NCBI GenBank assembly: GCA_023055425.1
Contig: JALGPY010000008.1
Location: forward strand, 9,124,501 to 9,188,500
DNA: 64,000 nucleotides
Direction of reading: 5' to 3'
Source of the DNA: Linanthus parryae
Taxonomy: Eukaryota > Streptophyta > Magnoliopsida > Ericales > Polemoniaceae
The translations under genes and the position numbers were made by a program. The first letter of the stretch is position 1; each line of letters opens with the position of its first letter. Positions 21,471 to 32,610 of the stretch are shown in pieces. The notes under the pieces were generated by a model. It was not told the origin of the DNA. It ran no database searches and worked only from the letters and a program-made list of their open reading frames with translations.

Positions 21471-24400
21471 CTCCCCCGCAGTCAAAACTGTAGGCGCGCC
21501 AACACTGAGACTGGAACGGAAGCGCTGGAACAAGGGTCGAGGAAGACCCTTGGTGAAGATGTCGGCGTCCTGATAATCTGTTGGAATGTGAAACACGCGA
21601 AGCTGACCCAAACGAACCTTCTCACGAACGAAGTGTAGATCAATCTCAACATGCTTAGTGCGCTGATGCTGAACAGGATTACCAGAGAGACAGACAGCAC
21701 TCACATTATCGCAATACACGACAGTGGCCCGAGGCGGGGTGACACGAAGCTGAATAAGCAGTTTCCGGACCCAGCAGCGTTCGGAGACGGCGTTAGCAAC
21801 ACCGCGATACTCAGCCTCAGCACTAGAACGAGATACCGTGGCCTGTCGCTTGGACGACCAACTCAGAAGATTGTCTCCATAGAAGACACAGTAACCAGAA
21901 GTGGAGCGACGCGTGTCCGGACAACCAGCCCAATCTGCATCAGTGTAGGCGGTGAGGGAATCAGCAGCGGAGGCAGAGAGCCGGAGACCATACTCAAGTG
22001 TCCCACTGATGTAGCGCAAGATACGCTTCAGGGCATGAAAGTGCGGATCACGGGGGTCATGCATGAAGAGACAGACCTGCTGAACTGCATACTGGATGTC
22101 TGGTCGAGTGAACGTGAGGTACTGCAAAGCCCCAGCAAGGCTGCGGTATAATGTAAAATCAGCAACCGGTGGGCCAGATGTAGCTGTGAGTTTACTTCCT
22201 ACCTCAACAGGGGTGGCAGTAGACTTACAGGTCGACATAGAGGCACGACTAAGAATGTCAGTCGCATACTGATGCTGAGACAGGAACAAGCTGGACGAAT
22301 CACGGGTGACAGCAATGCCCAGAAAGTGATGCAGATGGCCCAGATCAGTCATAGCAAATTCTTCAGAGAGCTGGGAGACAATCTGATCCAAGACAACCGG
22401 AAACGACCCAGTGATGACGATATCATCCACATATAGCAGGAGGTAAACGATGTCCGAGCCACGACTGTAGACGAAGAGAGACTCATCACACGAGCAACCA
22501 GAGAAACCGATAGTCTGTGTGAGGACGATGGCAAATCGCTGAAACCAAGCACGGGGAGCCTGCTTCATACCATATAAGGATTTGCGTAACCGGCAGACAA
22601 AGTCAGGATGGCGTGTGTCGCGGTAGCCAGGGGGCTGATGCATGTATACCGTCTCAGAGAGATCACCATGAAAAAAAGCGTTCTTGACATCCATCTGACG
22701 GATAGGCCAAGAGCGCGTGACGACAATGCTGAGAACTGTAAGGATGGTGGTCGGTTTGACAACCGAGCTGAAAGTCTCCTCACAATCAATCCCAACCATC
22801 TGGGACTTCCCATTAGCTACCAATCGCGCCTTATAGCGTTGCAGACTACCATCAGCGCGAAACTTGTGGCGAAAGAGCCACATAGATCGCAGAACATTAG
22901 CCCCTGCCGGGCGAGGAACCAGATCCCAAGTGTGGTTCGTAACCATAGCTCCAAACTCATCATTCATGGCCGCTTTCCAGTGAGGATCCGACAAGGCTTT
23001 TATGGGGTATCTGGGAAGGGGCGAGATGGGGTCTGGTGGCTGGGCCGCTAAAGTGAGACGGGTGACTGGTTTGACTATGCCATGCATGGATCTGGTGGTC
23101 ATCTGAGGAGAGAGATGGGGAAGAGAAGTGGCCACTGGGCTCGGTGTGGGTGACCAGGGGGGGTCAGGTAACACAGGCACAGAGTGTACAGGAGGAGGGG
23201 AGGAAAAGGTTCCACGAGGGTCCTGGACGAGGAAAGCTGTGTGGGTGCCATTGTAGGTGCAGGTGGTGATGTGGATTCCCTAGGAGGGGTGGGTGAGGGT
23301 GTGTGTGCCACAGGGTTATGAGCACGATGAGTGAAATGGGGAGACGGAAGACTGTCATCGGGATCAGACGTCCTGTGGACAGTGGGAGACACAGACCCAG
23401 GAGTGGAGAAAGGAAACACCGTCTCATCAAAGGTGACATGATGGGAAGTGTGAACCCGACCAGTACTCAAGTCCAGACACATGTACCCACGATGATTAAG
23501 AGGGTACCCCAGAAAAAACACATCGAACAGAGCGTGGTGCAAGCTTGTGAGGTGAGGTGGCAGAGAGGTTCGGGTAACACAAGCATCCGAACGTGCGGAG
23601 ATGCTCATAGGATGGTGAGCGATGGTAGAGGGCAACAGTGGGAATATTGTTGCCAAGGACTTTGGTGGGAAGAATGTTATGAAGGTAGACAGCAGTCAGA
23701 AGAGACTCAACCCAGAAAGAGGCTGGAAGGGAGGCCTGAGCTAGGAGGGCACGAGTGATGTCATTGATTCGACGAATCATGCGTTCAGCTTTGCCATTTT
23801 GAGATGACTTCTGAGGACACACAAACCGGAAGACAACTCCATGATTAATGGCGTGAGAGTGAAAAGAGCCATTATCGAATTCTCCACCAAGATCACATTG
23901 AAAATTTTTGATGGGTCGCTCAAATTGAGTTTGTACAAAGGTAGTGAATTGTTTAAATTTTGATATTGCTTCGCTTTTCTGTTTAAGTGGGAAAACCCAG
24001 AGAGAATGGGTATAGTCATCTAATAGGAGTAGGTAATTGTAGTGCGATTTGCTTAAGACCGGAGATGTCCATAAATCACTGTGAACAATGTAAAATGGAC
24101 TAGAAGTAGAAGAAGTAGATGGTGAAAAATGCAAACGCACGTGTTTACTAATTTGACAAGCATGACAAAGAGCTTCTGAATTATGCCTACTACAAGAAAT
24201 GAAATGACTACTACGAAGCGAATCTAAAACTAGACGCCCGGGATGACCAAGGCGGTTGTGCCAAACGGAAGCAGGAAGAGCAGCAAAAGAGACATCAGAC
24301 GACGGTGGTGGGACAGACTGGAATGGATAGAGATCACCCGAACTGTTGCTCCTCTGTAAAAGAGCTCCCGATCGTAGGTCCTTTACAGAAAAACCAAAAG

Positions 24401-24960
24401 GGCTAAACTCAACGGAAACATTGTTGTAAGTAGTGAATTGACGAACAGAAACTAGGTTTATGATAACGTTTGGGGTGAGTAAGACATTTCTAAGGTGAAG
24501 GGAACGGGAGTTGGTGGTAAGGTGTGATTGTCGGATCCTTTCACTGGAATGCTAGAGTCGTTTCCCACAAGTATGTTAGGAAAAGGACAAGATGACGAGA
24601 GAGAGAGGAGAGTATACCTGACTGCGGAGTGAGATGAGCAGATGCGCCGGAATCAAGGTACCAAGTCTGATCCGGAACGTTGAGCGTCATGCCAGAAAAC
24701 GGACTCAGAGCAGTAACGGAAGGAGACGAATCCGTAGTGGCAGCAAGAACCTGTGAGCGCTGAGCAGGTCTTGGGCCAAGAATACCTGACGTAGCTGTAG
24801 GATGAGGGTGTCTTGACTGTGTCCATCCCGGTGCCGGGGATAGGGGCACGGTCGAGCAGTCAGAGACGATGGGGCAGGACACCACACCCAGCTGCCGTAA
24901 AGAGTGGCCGGTGGGGCAAGGTGCTGTTGTTGGATGCGTCCACGACCTTTTCGGCGACAC
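21468..24960 (-). pseudogene. copia gag-pol: protease, integrase, reverse transcriptase, RNase H with frameshifts
   Basis: On the minus strand from 24960: WYLDSGASAHLT (aspartic protease), then WHNRLGHPG and a HxxC-type gag-pre-integrase segment near 24290-24150. The integrase core (24140..23496) keeps HSDLW, QCDLGGEFDN and NGKAER, the D,D,E triad. The reverse transcriptase and RNase H (23180..21468) include KARLVANG, MDVKNAFFHGDL, SLYGMKQAPRAW, LLLYVDDIVITG (active-site YVDD) and SAEAEYRG. Frame changes near 23510 and 23170 break the polyprotein. Upstream of the protease no clear capsid domain is visible, so gag is missing or badly decayed. It would otherwise encode the enzymes of element replication. 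Confidence 0.92.
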
Positions 24961-25781
24961 TGACGACGACTACCATAGTCTGAACGAATATGTGACTGCT
25001 GGGTTGGTGGCCGTACTAGAGGAAAAGCAGCGATTTGCTTGTTAATGCACATGGCCGATGTGAGAAATACGTCTTGTGAAGGATCAGAGAGGAAAAGACC
25101 CAAGAAGAACAATTAGCAACAGTAGCTCGTTAATCCTTAAAATAAAGTAGCTACTGACTAGCAACAGTAGCTAGTTGATTCACAAAATAATGTGGCAACA
25201 CAATAGCAAAAACCGCCCTCAATAGATAACAATGACCCACCAAAGTATCAAATGTGGTACCCCATAACTCAAACCCACTTATTTGAAGGCACAAAGCCAC
25301 AAATTGCCGTCTGGGAGTAGTGCAAGATCAACTAATGGTCGCAATCGCCGAGTGTGCATTGAAGGGCACAACAGAGAAATCAGAGAAAGTCGCCAGAGAA
25401 GATTGCAACGGGAGAGATGCGTCAAAAACACTGTGCAATCAGGGCTTTTTCCGTTGAGGATCGAGAATTGCGGTAAAGACAGAGTTTGCCGCTGATAAAG
25501 AGCTCTCAGGCGATGGTGCGTTGTGCGGTCAGTGATGGAGAACAGGGGTTTCTGGTGCGCGATGGAGGTCGTGGATCAGGACGGCGTTCGCAGAGAAGAT
25601 GCGCCGACGTGGTAGCCTTCGTCACAAGGAGCGATGGAAAAGGAACAGGGGTCAGAGAACACCGAAGGACGTTGAGATCGAAGGCGGCAGCGGAAGTGAG
25701 AGGGAGAGCAAGCAGAACCCTAGGCGATGGCGGCGGCAGTGCAGAGGAAGAGGCAGTGCGGCGGCAGCGGTGGCTAGGGCA

Positions 25782-25793
25782 GCTCTGATACCA
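25782..25793 (-). other. copia primer-binding site (initiator tRNA-Met)
   Basis: The minus strand reads TGGTATCAGAGC directly next to the inner edge of the 25794..25915 LTR. This is the canonical complement to the 3' end of plant initiator tRNA-Met. Confidence 0.93.
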
Positions 25794-25915
25794 TGTAAGT
25801 GGGAGAAATCTTCCGTGGTTTTTCATTGACTATTCACACCTTTAAATAGGTAATTACAACACTAATTACACAAATTAGTCCTCTAGTAATTACAAGACGA
25901 GTCCTACAACTATTA
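25794..25915 (-). repeat. copia 5' LTR (122 bp)
   Basis: It is a direct repeat of 21349..21470 with no difference seen by eye, which implies a recent insertion. The LTR is very short for a copia element. Confidence 0.93.
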
Positions 25916-26308
25916 GCCATAACCCTCATACAGGGTGTTCTTTTCATTTCACTGATATCCCCTTGAGTGAGTGCCATTATTTTGATGGTCATTCTATCTA
26001 ATATGTGACCAAATATTTGAATGGCAATGGAACATAAAAATAGCCTCAAGGTAAACTATTTGGAAGGAAATAAAGAGAAAGACTGGTAGATTAGCATCCC
26101 CTTCATTAGGACCTTACTAGCAAATTCAGCCGCACACTGAGAAACCAAAACTATTCAACATCCCTAGAACCAATATGTGCATCATTTCCCTATAATTGCA
26201 GCTAGGAATTGAATCCACTTGAACTCACAAAAAACTATGATGCAATCTAAATATAACCTAGTTTGTTTTAAAATATTAATTTCATTGCTATGGGATTTAA
26301 ATCCCAGC

Positions 26309-26790
26309 CTATGTAGCACGAGTGCGGGTGCTGGTTCGGGAACTGGGTGCGGGTGCAGCAAATTCCCAAAAATCAAGGGTGCGGCGGAGGTGCAGCCACA
26401 TTATTTATATTTTTATATGATATTATTAGTGATACCATCATACTAATATAATAACAACAATAATAGGGATCATATTATAATCGAACAAAAAATCATACAG
26501 ACATTCAAAGATACAAGGTTACTATATCAATAGTATAGTCTCTTCATGTCGTTGTTCTTAGTTGTGGAGAGATGAGTAATCTAAGGGTTAAAAATGTTCA
26601 CATAGATGCACGTTTCTTTGTTAAAATTTAGTTGTATTTGGAAGACCTCTCAACTGAAACTTTCAAAAATGACTCTGCCTTATCCACAAAGCACACGCAA
26701 AGCACCCACGAAGCACCCCAAGCACCCACGAAGCACCCAAAAGCACCCAGTGCGGGTGCGCGACCAATCAGAAGCACCCGTGCAACATAG
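26309..26790. mobile_element. hAT-like MITE, 482 bp
   Basis: The ends CTATGTAGCACGAGTGC (left) and GCACCCGTGCAACATAG (right) are inverted repeats with few mismatches. The 8-bp direct repeat atcccagc flanks it (26301-26308 and 26791-26798), as for hAT elements. Subterminal GCACCC motifs recur about seven times near the right end (26690-26780). The uninterrupted sequence is present in copy B at about 15436. Confidence 0.75.
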
Positions 26791-26840
26791 ATCCCAGCAT
26801 CTGGGTTGAGATATATAGAGGTGGTCGTTGTTTCTGGATA

Positions 26841-27082
26841 CAGTAAAATGGCTTACGGATTTGGAGGTGGGTGGTAGTGGTGGTTATTGGTGTTGGATAG
26901 TATGAGTTGTTGTTGTGCTCCTTCACTCTCCGGAAAATGGCTTACGGATTTGGAATGTGTAAATCATTTCACATCATTTGAGAGAAAACATTTTACAGTA
27001 AAAAAATTTACCTCCAACCAAAACACGAAAACAAGGGAAAACATTCTACAGGAAAATGCTTTACCACCAACCAAATGGAGCC
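26841..27082 (-). mobile_element. Truncated Tourist-like MITE, inverted relative to the one in WEX-B
   Basis: The segment matches the reverse complement of the left half of the 15493..16079 MITE, including 'aaaatggcttacggattt', 'gtatgagttgttgttgtgctccttcac'-like DNA and the terminus aaccaaatggagcc followed by TAA. Its left end is missing. Flanks on both sides are the same intron 1 positions as in copy B. Confidence 0.75.
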
Positions 27083-27220
27083 TAAATCATGAAATTAGAA
27101 ATAGAAATCGCACATTCAAAGTGATTGCAACACTGCAAAATGTCGAACAGTACTCAATTCATAGCATCTTACGTCGATAAACAGAGTGATATCAATTGTA
27201 AGTTTGACTCCTTGTACAAG

Positions 27221-28949
27221 TGATAACTCTGCATTAGAGTTATCTATTCGTATAATTTCCTATCGGTTTGCGTGCAAAACGGAGAATTTAGAGTCGTTCT
27301 GAGTTGTTTTGTGCGAGAATTGATCATGTGAGCGTTTTATGCATTACTTGTGAAGTCCGGGCGTTTTCTATCTCGTTTTACGTGTTATTTGTCATATTTT
27401 GTCACATTTGATCTTCGTCGGTTGTTCGTGTTGTGTTTTTCAGGAACGGAGCACGCGAGGAGCAAGTGGATAGAGGAAATGAGCTTAGGAAGCTATGGCG
27501 CGCTCGAGATTTGAGAAGGAAAGCAAGAGAGGATGATTTGAGTGCTAGAGGCATTTGAGAAGAAGATAGGATCATTGAGACATGTGGAGGGCTCAAAATG
27601 GAGGAACAAGAGATGAATTGATGATCGGGAGGTGATTCAAATGCAAGAGATACAAGTGGAAGCATTGTGGAAGTTTTTCAAGCACAAGGCAGGTCACAAG
27701 ACCTCATAAGGCAGGTCACAGGACCTGATAGAAGCTACACAGGAGGCTTTGAGAGAGTGCAGAGGTCGCAGGACCTCGTGGAGAGGTCACAGGACCTGGG
27801 GGAGATTTGCCAGAGGTCGCACGACCTCAATCTCAGGTCGCAGGACCTGCGGGTCAGAAGGCAGTGTGCAGGCAACATGGACTCGGGTCTTGCAGGACCT
27901 ATAAAGAGGTCACACGACCTCCTATTTCCTTTTCCAGAGGTCGTACGACCTGGAAGGGAGGTCGTGCGACATGGGTCTGTCCAAAATTTTCTCAAACTTT
28001 GCGGGAACTTTTTGTAATTAACTCTAATGAGTCCCAAACACTTGGGACGTATTGTAGACTGGTTTAGGTCGTTTTTGAATGGGGAGACGGGACAAAAACG
28101 TTCTCGGAGCTTTGGGGGAGCTTGGAGCAATCCGGAGCCATTCGTTTGCTTCCTCTACTCTCTCTTCTTCATAGTTTTGTGTTCATGATCATGAAACTTG
28201 CTAGTTTGATCATGATTTGTAGTAGCTAAGTACTTATTTGCTGGGAATTACTTGTTGGAAAACTGGGGTTTGCTTGAATGAATGTTTTCATGTTTTGATT
28301 CGTTCTTTGGATTAAAGTTATACGTTCTCCTCTTATTATGATTATCTTGTGTTTGATTATTTCACTGTTCTTGCGAGTAGCTAACGTAGGAGCAAACTAA
28401 ATTAGAACTTGTGTGGTAACTCCATGAGATTTTGTCGGTAAATCAAGATAACCACCTAGTCGTATCATTATCTCGTAACTGGGTAGTTTTAATTAGGATC
28501 AAAGAGTAGATTAAAGTCCAATAATGCATGCTTATAATTGAATTAGGCTTGGTAACTCGGTCTAAATTGATCATGGGTGTAGGCAAATTGATTGGTAACT
28601 CGGTAATTTGTAGAATGCTCGATTGATAAGAGTAGCGTATTTGCGTTCAAAAGATCAAGACAACATTCGTAGCATCCCTAGTGATCCACAAGAAGAATTC
28701 CCAGCACTCGTATCTCTTATAAGAAAATTCCTACAATTCTTGTCTTCGTTAATTGTGAAGAAACTCATAGTTAATTGAGATATTTGTTCTTTTCATTTTA
28801 GTAGCATTAGACAAACAATCAACGCGATGTGCCCACAAAAGGTTAGTAAATTCTAATTAATTTACAGGAAGTCTCTCGGGTTCGACAACCCAGTTTTCCA
28901 GAATTTATTACTACACCGACAGTTGTACACTTGCAGTTGGAGCGTATCA
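27221..28949 (+). repeat. LARD1 5' LTR (1729 bp) with a palindrome array
   Basis: It is a direct repeat of 32611..34329. The interval 27691-27972 contains ten 14-16-bp palindromes of the type AGGTCGCACGACCT (see findings). No promoter elements were assigned. Confidence 0.9.
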
Positions 28950-28954
28950 AGTTT

Positions 28955-28972
28955 TGGCGCCGTTGCCGGGGA
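28955..28972 (+). other. LARD1 primer-binding site (tRNA-Asp)
   Basis: TGGCGCCGTTGCCGGGGA, five bases after the LTR, is an exact complement of the 3' end of plant tRNA-Asp(GUC) including CCA. Confidence 0.9.
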
Positions 28973-29091
28973 CTTCGGTTGAATTAGTTAGATTTATTAG
29001 CTTTAGGGATTTTTTTTGTTTGTTATTTTCTATTCTTATTACCTCACGACATTACTTGAGATTTTATGTGTGCAGGCATTCAACTCTAAGC

Positions 29092-29379
29092 ATGGAGGAT
29101 GAGAAATATCGCCGTTTTGCGAGCATATTTGAAGCATGCAACCTTGCATATGGGCAATTCGTGAAAGAGTGTCATGTGAATGGCATTAGAGAGAGGGTAG
29201 CCATGGAGATACAACGTTATACCCTTCGTCCTAATGACTCAACCCCTCCCACTAAGTTACTCTTCTTCCTTGGTTGCACGCTTGAGGAGATGATTCCTAA
29301 TGTGGAAGAATGGCGACAACGAGCAACAAGAATGGGAATGAAGACAACACACATGGACGCACAATTTGTTCTCCATTAA
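29092..29379 (+). CDS. LARD1 internal frame 1, unknown protein
   Basis: A 95-codon frame from Met (MEDEKYRRFASIFEACNLAY) to TAA at 29377-29379. After the stop the same frame stays open for about 35 codons (PLKEEDDEPLCQLSKHRIMT), so the stop may be a mutation. It lies where gag begins in related elements. There is no zinc knuckle or capsid motif that I can recognise. Confidence 0.4.
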   Translation: MEDEKYRRFASIFEACNLAYGQFVKECHVNGIRERVAMEIQRYTLRPNDSTPPTKLLFFLGCTLEEMIPNVEEWRQRATRMGMKTTHMDAQFVLH

Positions 29380-29476
29380 AATCAAGAGGATGCTCCAACC
29401 TTTCCACCGCTTAAAGAAGAGGATGATGAGCCATTGTGCCAGTTGTCCAAACATAGAATCATGACTCGAGTCAAGT

Positions 29477-29962
29477 ATGAGGGTCAAGCGTGATGAAAGT
29501 TTTGGTGAGATTGATGGCATTCTTCATAGAATTAATATTATTGATCTTGACTTTCCGGTTGCAAATTTGTTGGAGCCTCTCACGTTTGAGCTCATTGAAG
29601 ATACAAAAGATGTCGAGATTGAAATTGTTGATGATTCGGCTGTTTCAAACGAGGGTGATGAAGATACTCAAACTTTCATACTTTATGAGTTGTCGCTTGA
29701 AATTTCAATGAAGATCTTGCAAATTGAGATAACGGGCAAAGAAAGCGTAAATCGATTTCCACTACATGGGAGACTTGAGCTTATTGTTGAAATCGTTATG
29801 ATGACGATTCTCATGAATTGGAAGCACAGAAAGAAGAAATTTTTTGAGGCCGTCTTCTACAATTTTGTTGTGCCATACGCATCTCATGCATGCTTACTTG
29901 AGAAGAGACAAAGGGAGAAGCGATGGTGGAAGAAGAAAAAGTGGAGAGAAAAACCACCTTAA
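29477..29962 (+). CDS. LARD1 internal frame 2, unknown protein ending in a basic WWKKKKWRE motif
   Basis: A 161-codon frame, acidic in the middle (KDVEIEIVDDSAVSNEGDED) and ending RWWKKKKWREKPP. The corresponding frame of LARD2 ends KWWKKKKWRDKAV at the same place, just before a conserved 'gaggcaaccca' sequence. The shared terminus suggests a common protein with a basic, possibly nucleic-acid-binding, tail. The two frames of LARD1 were probably once one gene. Confidence 0.45.
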   Translation: MRVKRDESFGEIDGILHRINIIDLDFPVANLLEPLTFELIEDTKDVEIEIVDDSAVSNEGDEDTQTFILYELSLEISMKILQIEITGKESVNRFPLHGRLELIVEIVMMTILMNWKHRKKKFFEAVFYNFVVPYASHACLLEKRQREKRWWKKKKWREKPP

Positions 29963-32610
29963 TCATATTTGAGGTAATTGGGTGGGGTCGTCGAACTTAA
30001 ATTACAAGACACTTGTTGGGAGGCAACCCAACCTATTAATTGCATTAGTTTAGAGAGTGCATTTTAATACAGTTGTGTGGTTATTTATTATGTTATTTGG
30101 AGAGATGAGAGAGAGGTACTAATGATGTTTCCCAGTGACATATTTGAGCAGGATATGGGAGAGTCTACCCCGATGTGCCATGGCACACACGACCTTTATG
30201 GGGACTCATGCATGCGAGTTGGGGATTCCCTAAGACACAGATTTTAGCAGAGGAGGGCAGTCTAACCCGGTGTGCGAGAACACACTGACCGTTGGGAGTG
30301 GTGCCACTATTGTGCTTGGGGACTGCTTGGCGTGATTTCTTCCCCACCCTTGAGGTGGTTGTGAGTATATTTTTCTCTTGCTAAATTTTGTGTTTCTTTT
30401 ATATAAGTATGTCATGCTCCATCTCATCTACTGGCCTACAGATTGATTGTTAAGTCTTCTTGCATACTCTCTAAATTCGTCGAGGACAACGAAGCATTCA
30501 GTGTGGGGGTGATTTATCTGTTTGCTAGCCAAAGTGTCTTGCATAGCCAGTTACATGTAGGATGTGTTTAGGTTGTATTGTGATTCAGTATTGTAGCTTT
30601 TGTTATGTTTTTACTTATATTGGCGTATTGTGTAGGATAGATTTACATACGGTTTGCACCTTTACATAATTGAGTATACCCACCAAAATTTTAAATTGTA
30701 GAGTCAAATTTTTTTTTTCGTGTCAAAGCTTTGCATATAGAGTTAGGATATTATGAAAATCTATAAAAAAAATGAAATTGAAAATTTGAGAAAAGGCAAT
30801 TGAGAGAAGCATAGACTTGGTTGATTTAGTGAGATGTGAACACTTTAGGCATAGGGCGTGGATTTTGACCGAGAATGACACTTTTAGTTCCCCCTAGTAA
30901 GTATAGAGAGAATCTCATCACGGGAATGCCTACCTAGTTTTAAACTCAATTGAATTTTAAAAGCTAAAGTGTGTGTTGTTTTTCTCTGAAAGAGTTGAGC
31001 TTGGTGTTTGCTAAACAAGCCGAACGTTCATGTTGTCCGTCTTAGGTAGTCGCCAGCCCGCCTCGTAGTGGCACACAGAACAACTGTGCGAGGATGTGTA
31101 TTAGAGCACTCACTGCTTTTTAGATCTTACCTTGTAGGACCACTAGATAACCCCAATTGATCCTTGGATTCATTGTTATCCTTTATGACCTAGGGAGACA
31201 ATTCTTGGCCTTCATCATATATCGTTTAGAATTACCTTTCTAGAGCGTCACGAGGGAGCAGTAATTAAGGGGGTTCGTTGATGGAGTGCTTCATTTCACA
31301 TTTATGTGAGTCCTATTGTTCTTATGTGCTTCATTAGATACCTTTGAGGGGATGCGAGGGTGAGTGAGTCGGCTTGCACACTACGGTATGCGGTGTTACA
31401 TGTCATTACATCGTGGACACAGTAGTGGAGAGTCTAAGTGTGTGACGTCTAATGCGCACGAAAATGGGATTAGTTGAACTTAATTGGTGGATTGTGCTAG
31501 GTATCGTATCTTTTCATCATCACAGTGTAGGAGGATCGGTTGGAATATGCACGAGACATGCATCTTATTGACTACTTGATAGGGGCGTGACTACATCTTA
31601 GTGTGGGGGTGTCGACTTTTGACTATGGACATCGAGATTGTGCTTTTGACGACTCCATCCCCACACATATACTTTGATTGGTTTGCGGTTTGTTTGGTGC
31701 CATCACGTGCTTCATTGAGTTAGGGGAAGACGAATTTTATATGTGATACTCATTCATTGGATTGTTTATTTCCTCCCCCTAACGTGTTTATAATTGCTTA
31801 ATTCTTGGAGGACCGCTCGTTTATTTTTTCTATTATATTGTGGATGTATTGTTGAGAGAGAAAAAAAAGAAGAAAAAAAATAAAAAAGAAAGAAAAAGAG
31901 AGAGAAAAAAGGAGAGAAATAAATTATTAAAGTATGCATATTGGAAATCGAGTGGTGGAGTTCTTATTTCGTTGGACGGTGATTTACAGGTCGTGCACGT
32001 TTCGCCACGATGGTCGCGGATATCGTTATTGTACCGGGGTTTGAGGGGATCGAGGGCCGGAGTCGGTGAGATTCGGGTTGTGGATTCCTATCATCAGGGT
32101 GAGGGTGTGTGAGATGCGGGTTTTAATGTGAGGATGTGACGCTTTAGGACTTATTACTTCATGATTATCCTTTTGTCCCTAAGCCTCAACATTTTAAACC
32201 ATTAGTGGAATAGGAGCTTGGACTATGAACGTGGCTTAGCCTTGGTTAGCCTCTTATTTTATCGGCACACATGAAGAGGTAGATTGTTCTTCATAGTAAA
32301 GTTAAGCTTTCTATACTAACTATGGGGATTTACTTCGTTGTCGAGTTTAGTTGCGGTTCACACCTCTTGCCTAACTTTTTCATCATCCATGAGCACTGTT
32401 CTACGTGTATTGAAATTGCTTGATCTCACAAAAAGTATTCAGTTTGTGTTTTATGTTTAAGATCGAGTCTAGATTTGCATTTGCATCATCTTGCTGCATT
32501 GTAGTGTCGTGAGTCATGTTAGATTCGTTTGAGTCATGTTGGCTAATATACATTTAGATGCAGTAGATGGGACTTTGCTCGGGACGAGCAAACGATAGCG
32601 TGGGGGTATT
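29963..32610 (+). other. LARD1 non-coding internal region
   Basis: No gene is seen. It contains the 'ttgggaggcaacccaac' landmark (30015), 'cgaggacaacgaagc...agtgtgggggt' (30480-30510), a 60-base A/G-rich stretch at 31856-31915, and the putative polypurine tract gcgtgggggtatt just before the 3' LTR at 32611. Confidence 0.6.

Larger units (their letters stand above)
21349..25915 (-). mobile_element. Ty1/copia LTR retrotransposon, 4567 bp, identical LTRs, broken pol and reduced gag
   Basis: Two LTRs of 122 bp (21349..21470 and 25794..25915) appear identical and are flanked by the 5-bp duplication gccat (21344-21348 and 25916-25920). A primer-binding site complementary to initiator tRNA-Met and a purine-rich tract lie at the expected inner LTR edges for minus-strand transcription. 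Domain order (protease, integrase, reverse transcriptase, RNase H) is that of copia. It inserted in intron 1 of WEX-C. The rejoined flank (cttatgccgccataaccct) matches copy B. Confidence 0.95.

Noticed and set aside
21651..22151. 166-codon plus-strand frame within the copia element
   Set aside because: It is antisense to the RNase H/reverse transcriptase region, which has all expected motifs on the minus strand.
25486..25829. Three overlapping Arg-rich frames near the copia 5' LTR
   Set aside because: They lie in the leader between the LTR/primer site and pol, on both strands, with no domain. GC-rich leader DNA gives long frames by chance.
27691..27972. CRISPR-like array
   Set aside because: Repeats are 14-bp palindromes with irregular 4-36-bp gaps inside a eukaryotic LTR, and there are no cas genes.
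31840..32112. Open frame beginning with a Lys/Glu run (LARD1)
   Set aside because: It translates the purine-rich stretch in the non-coding part of LARD1 and has no counterpart in LARD2.
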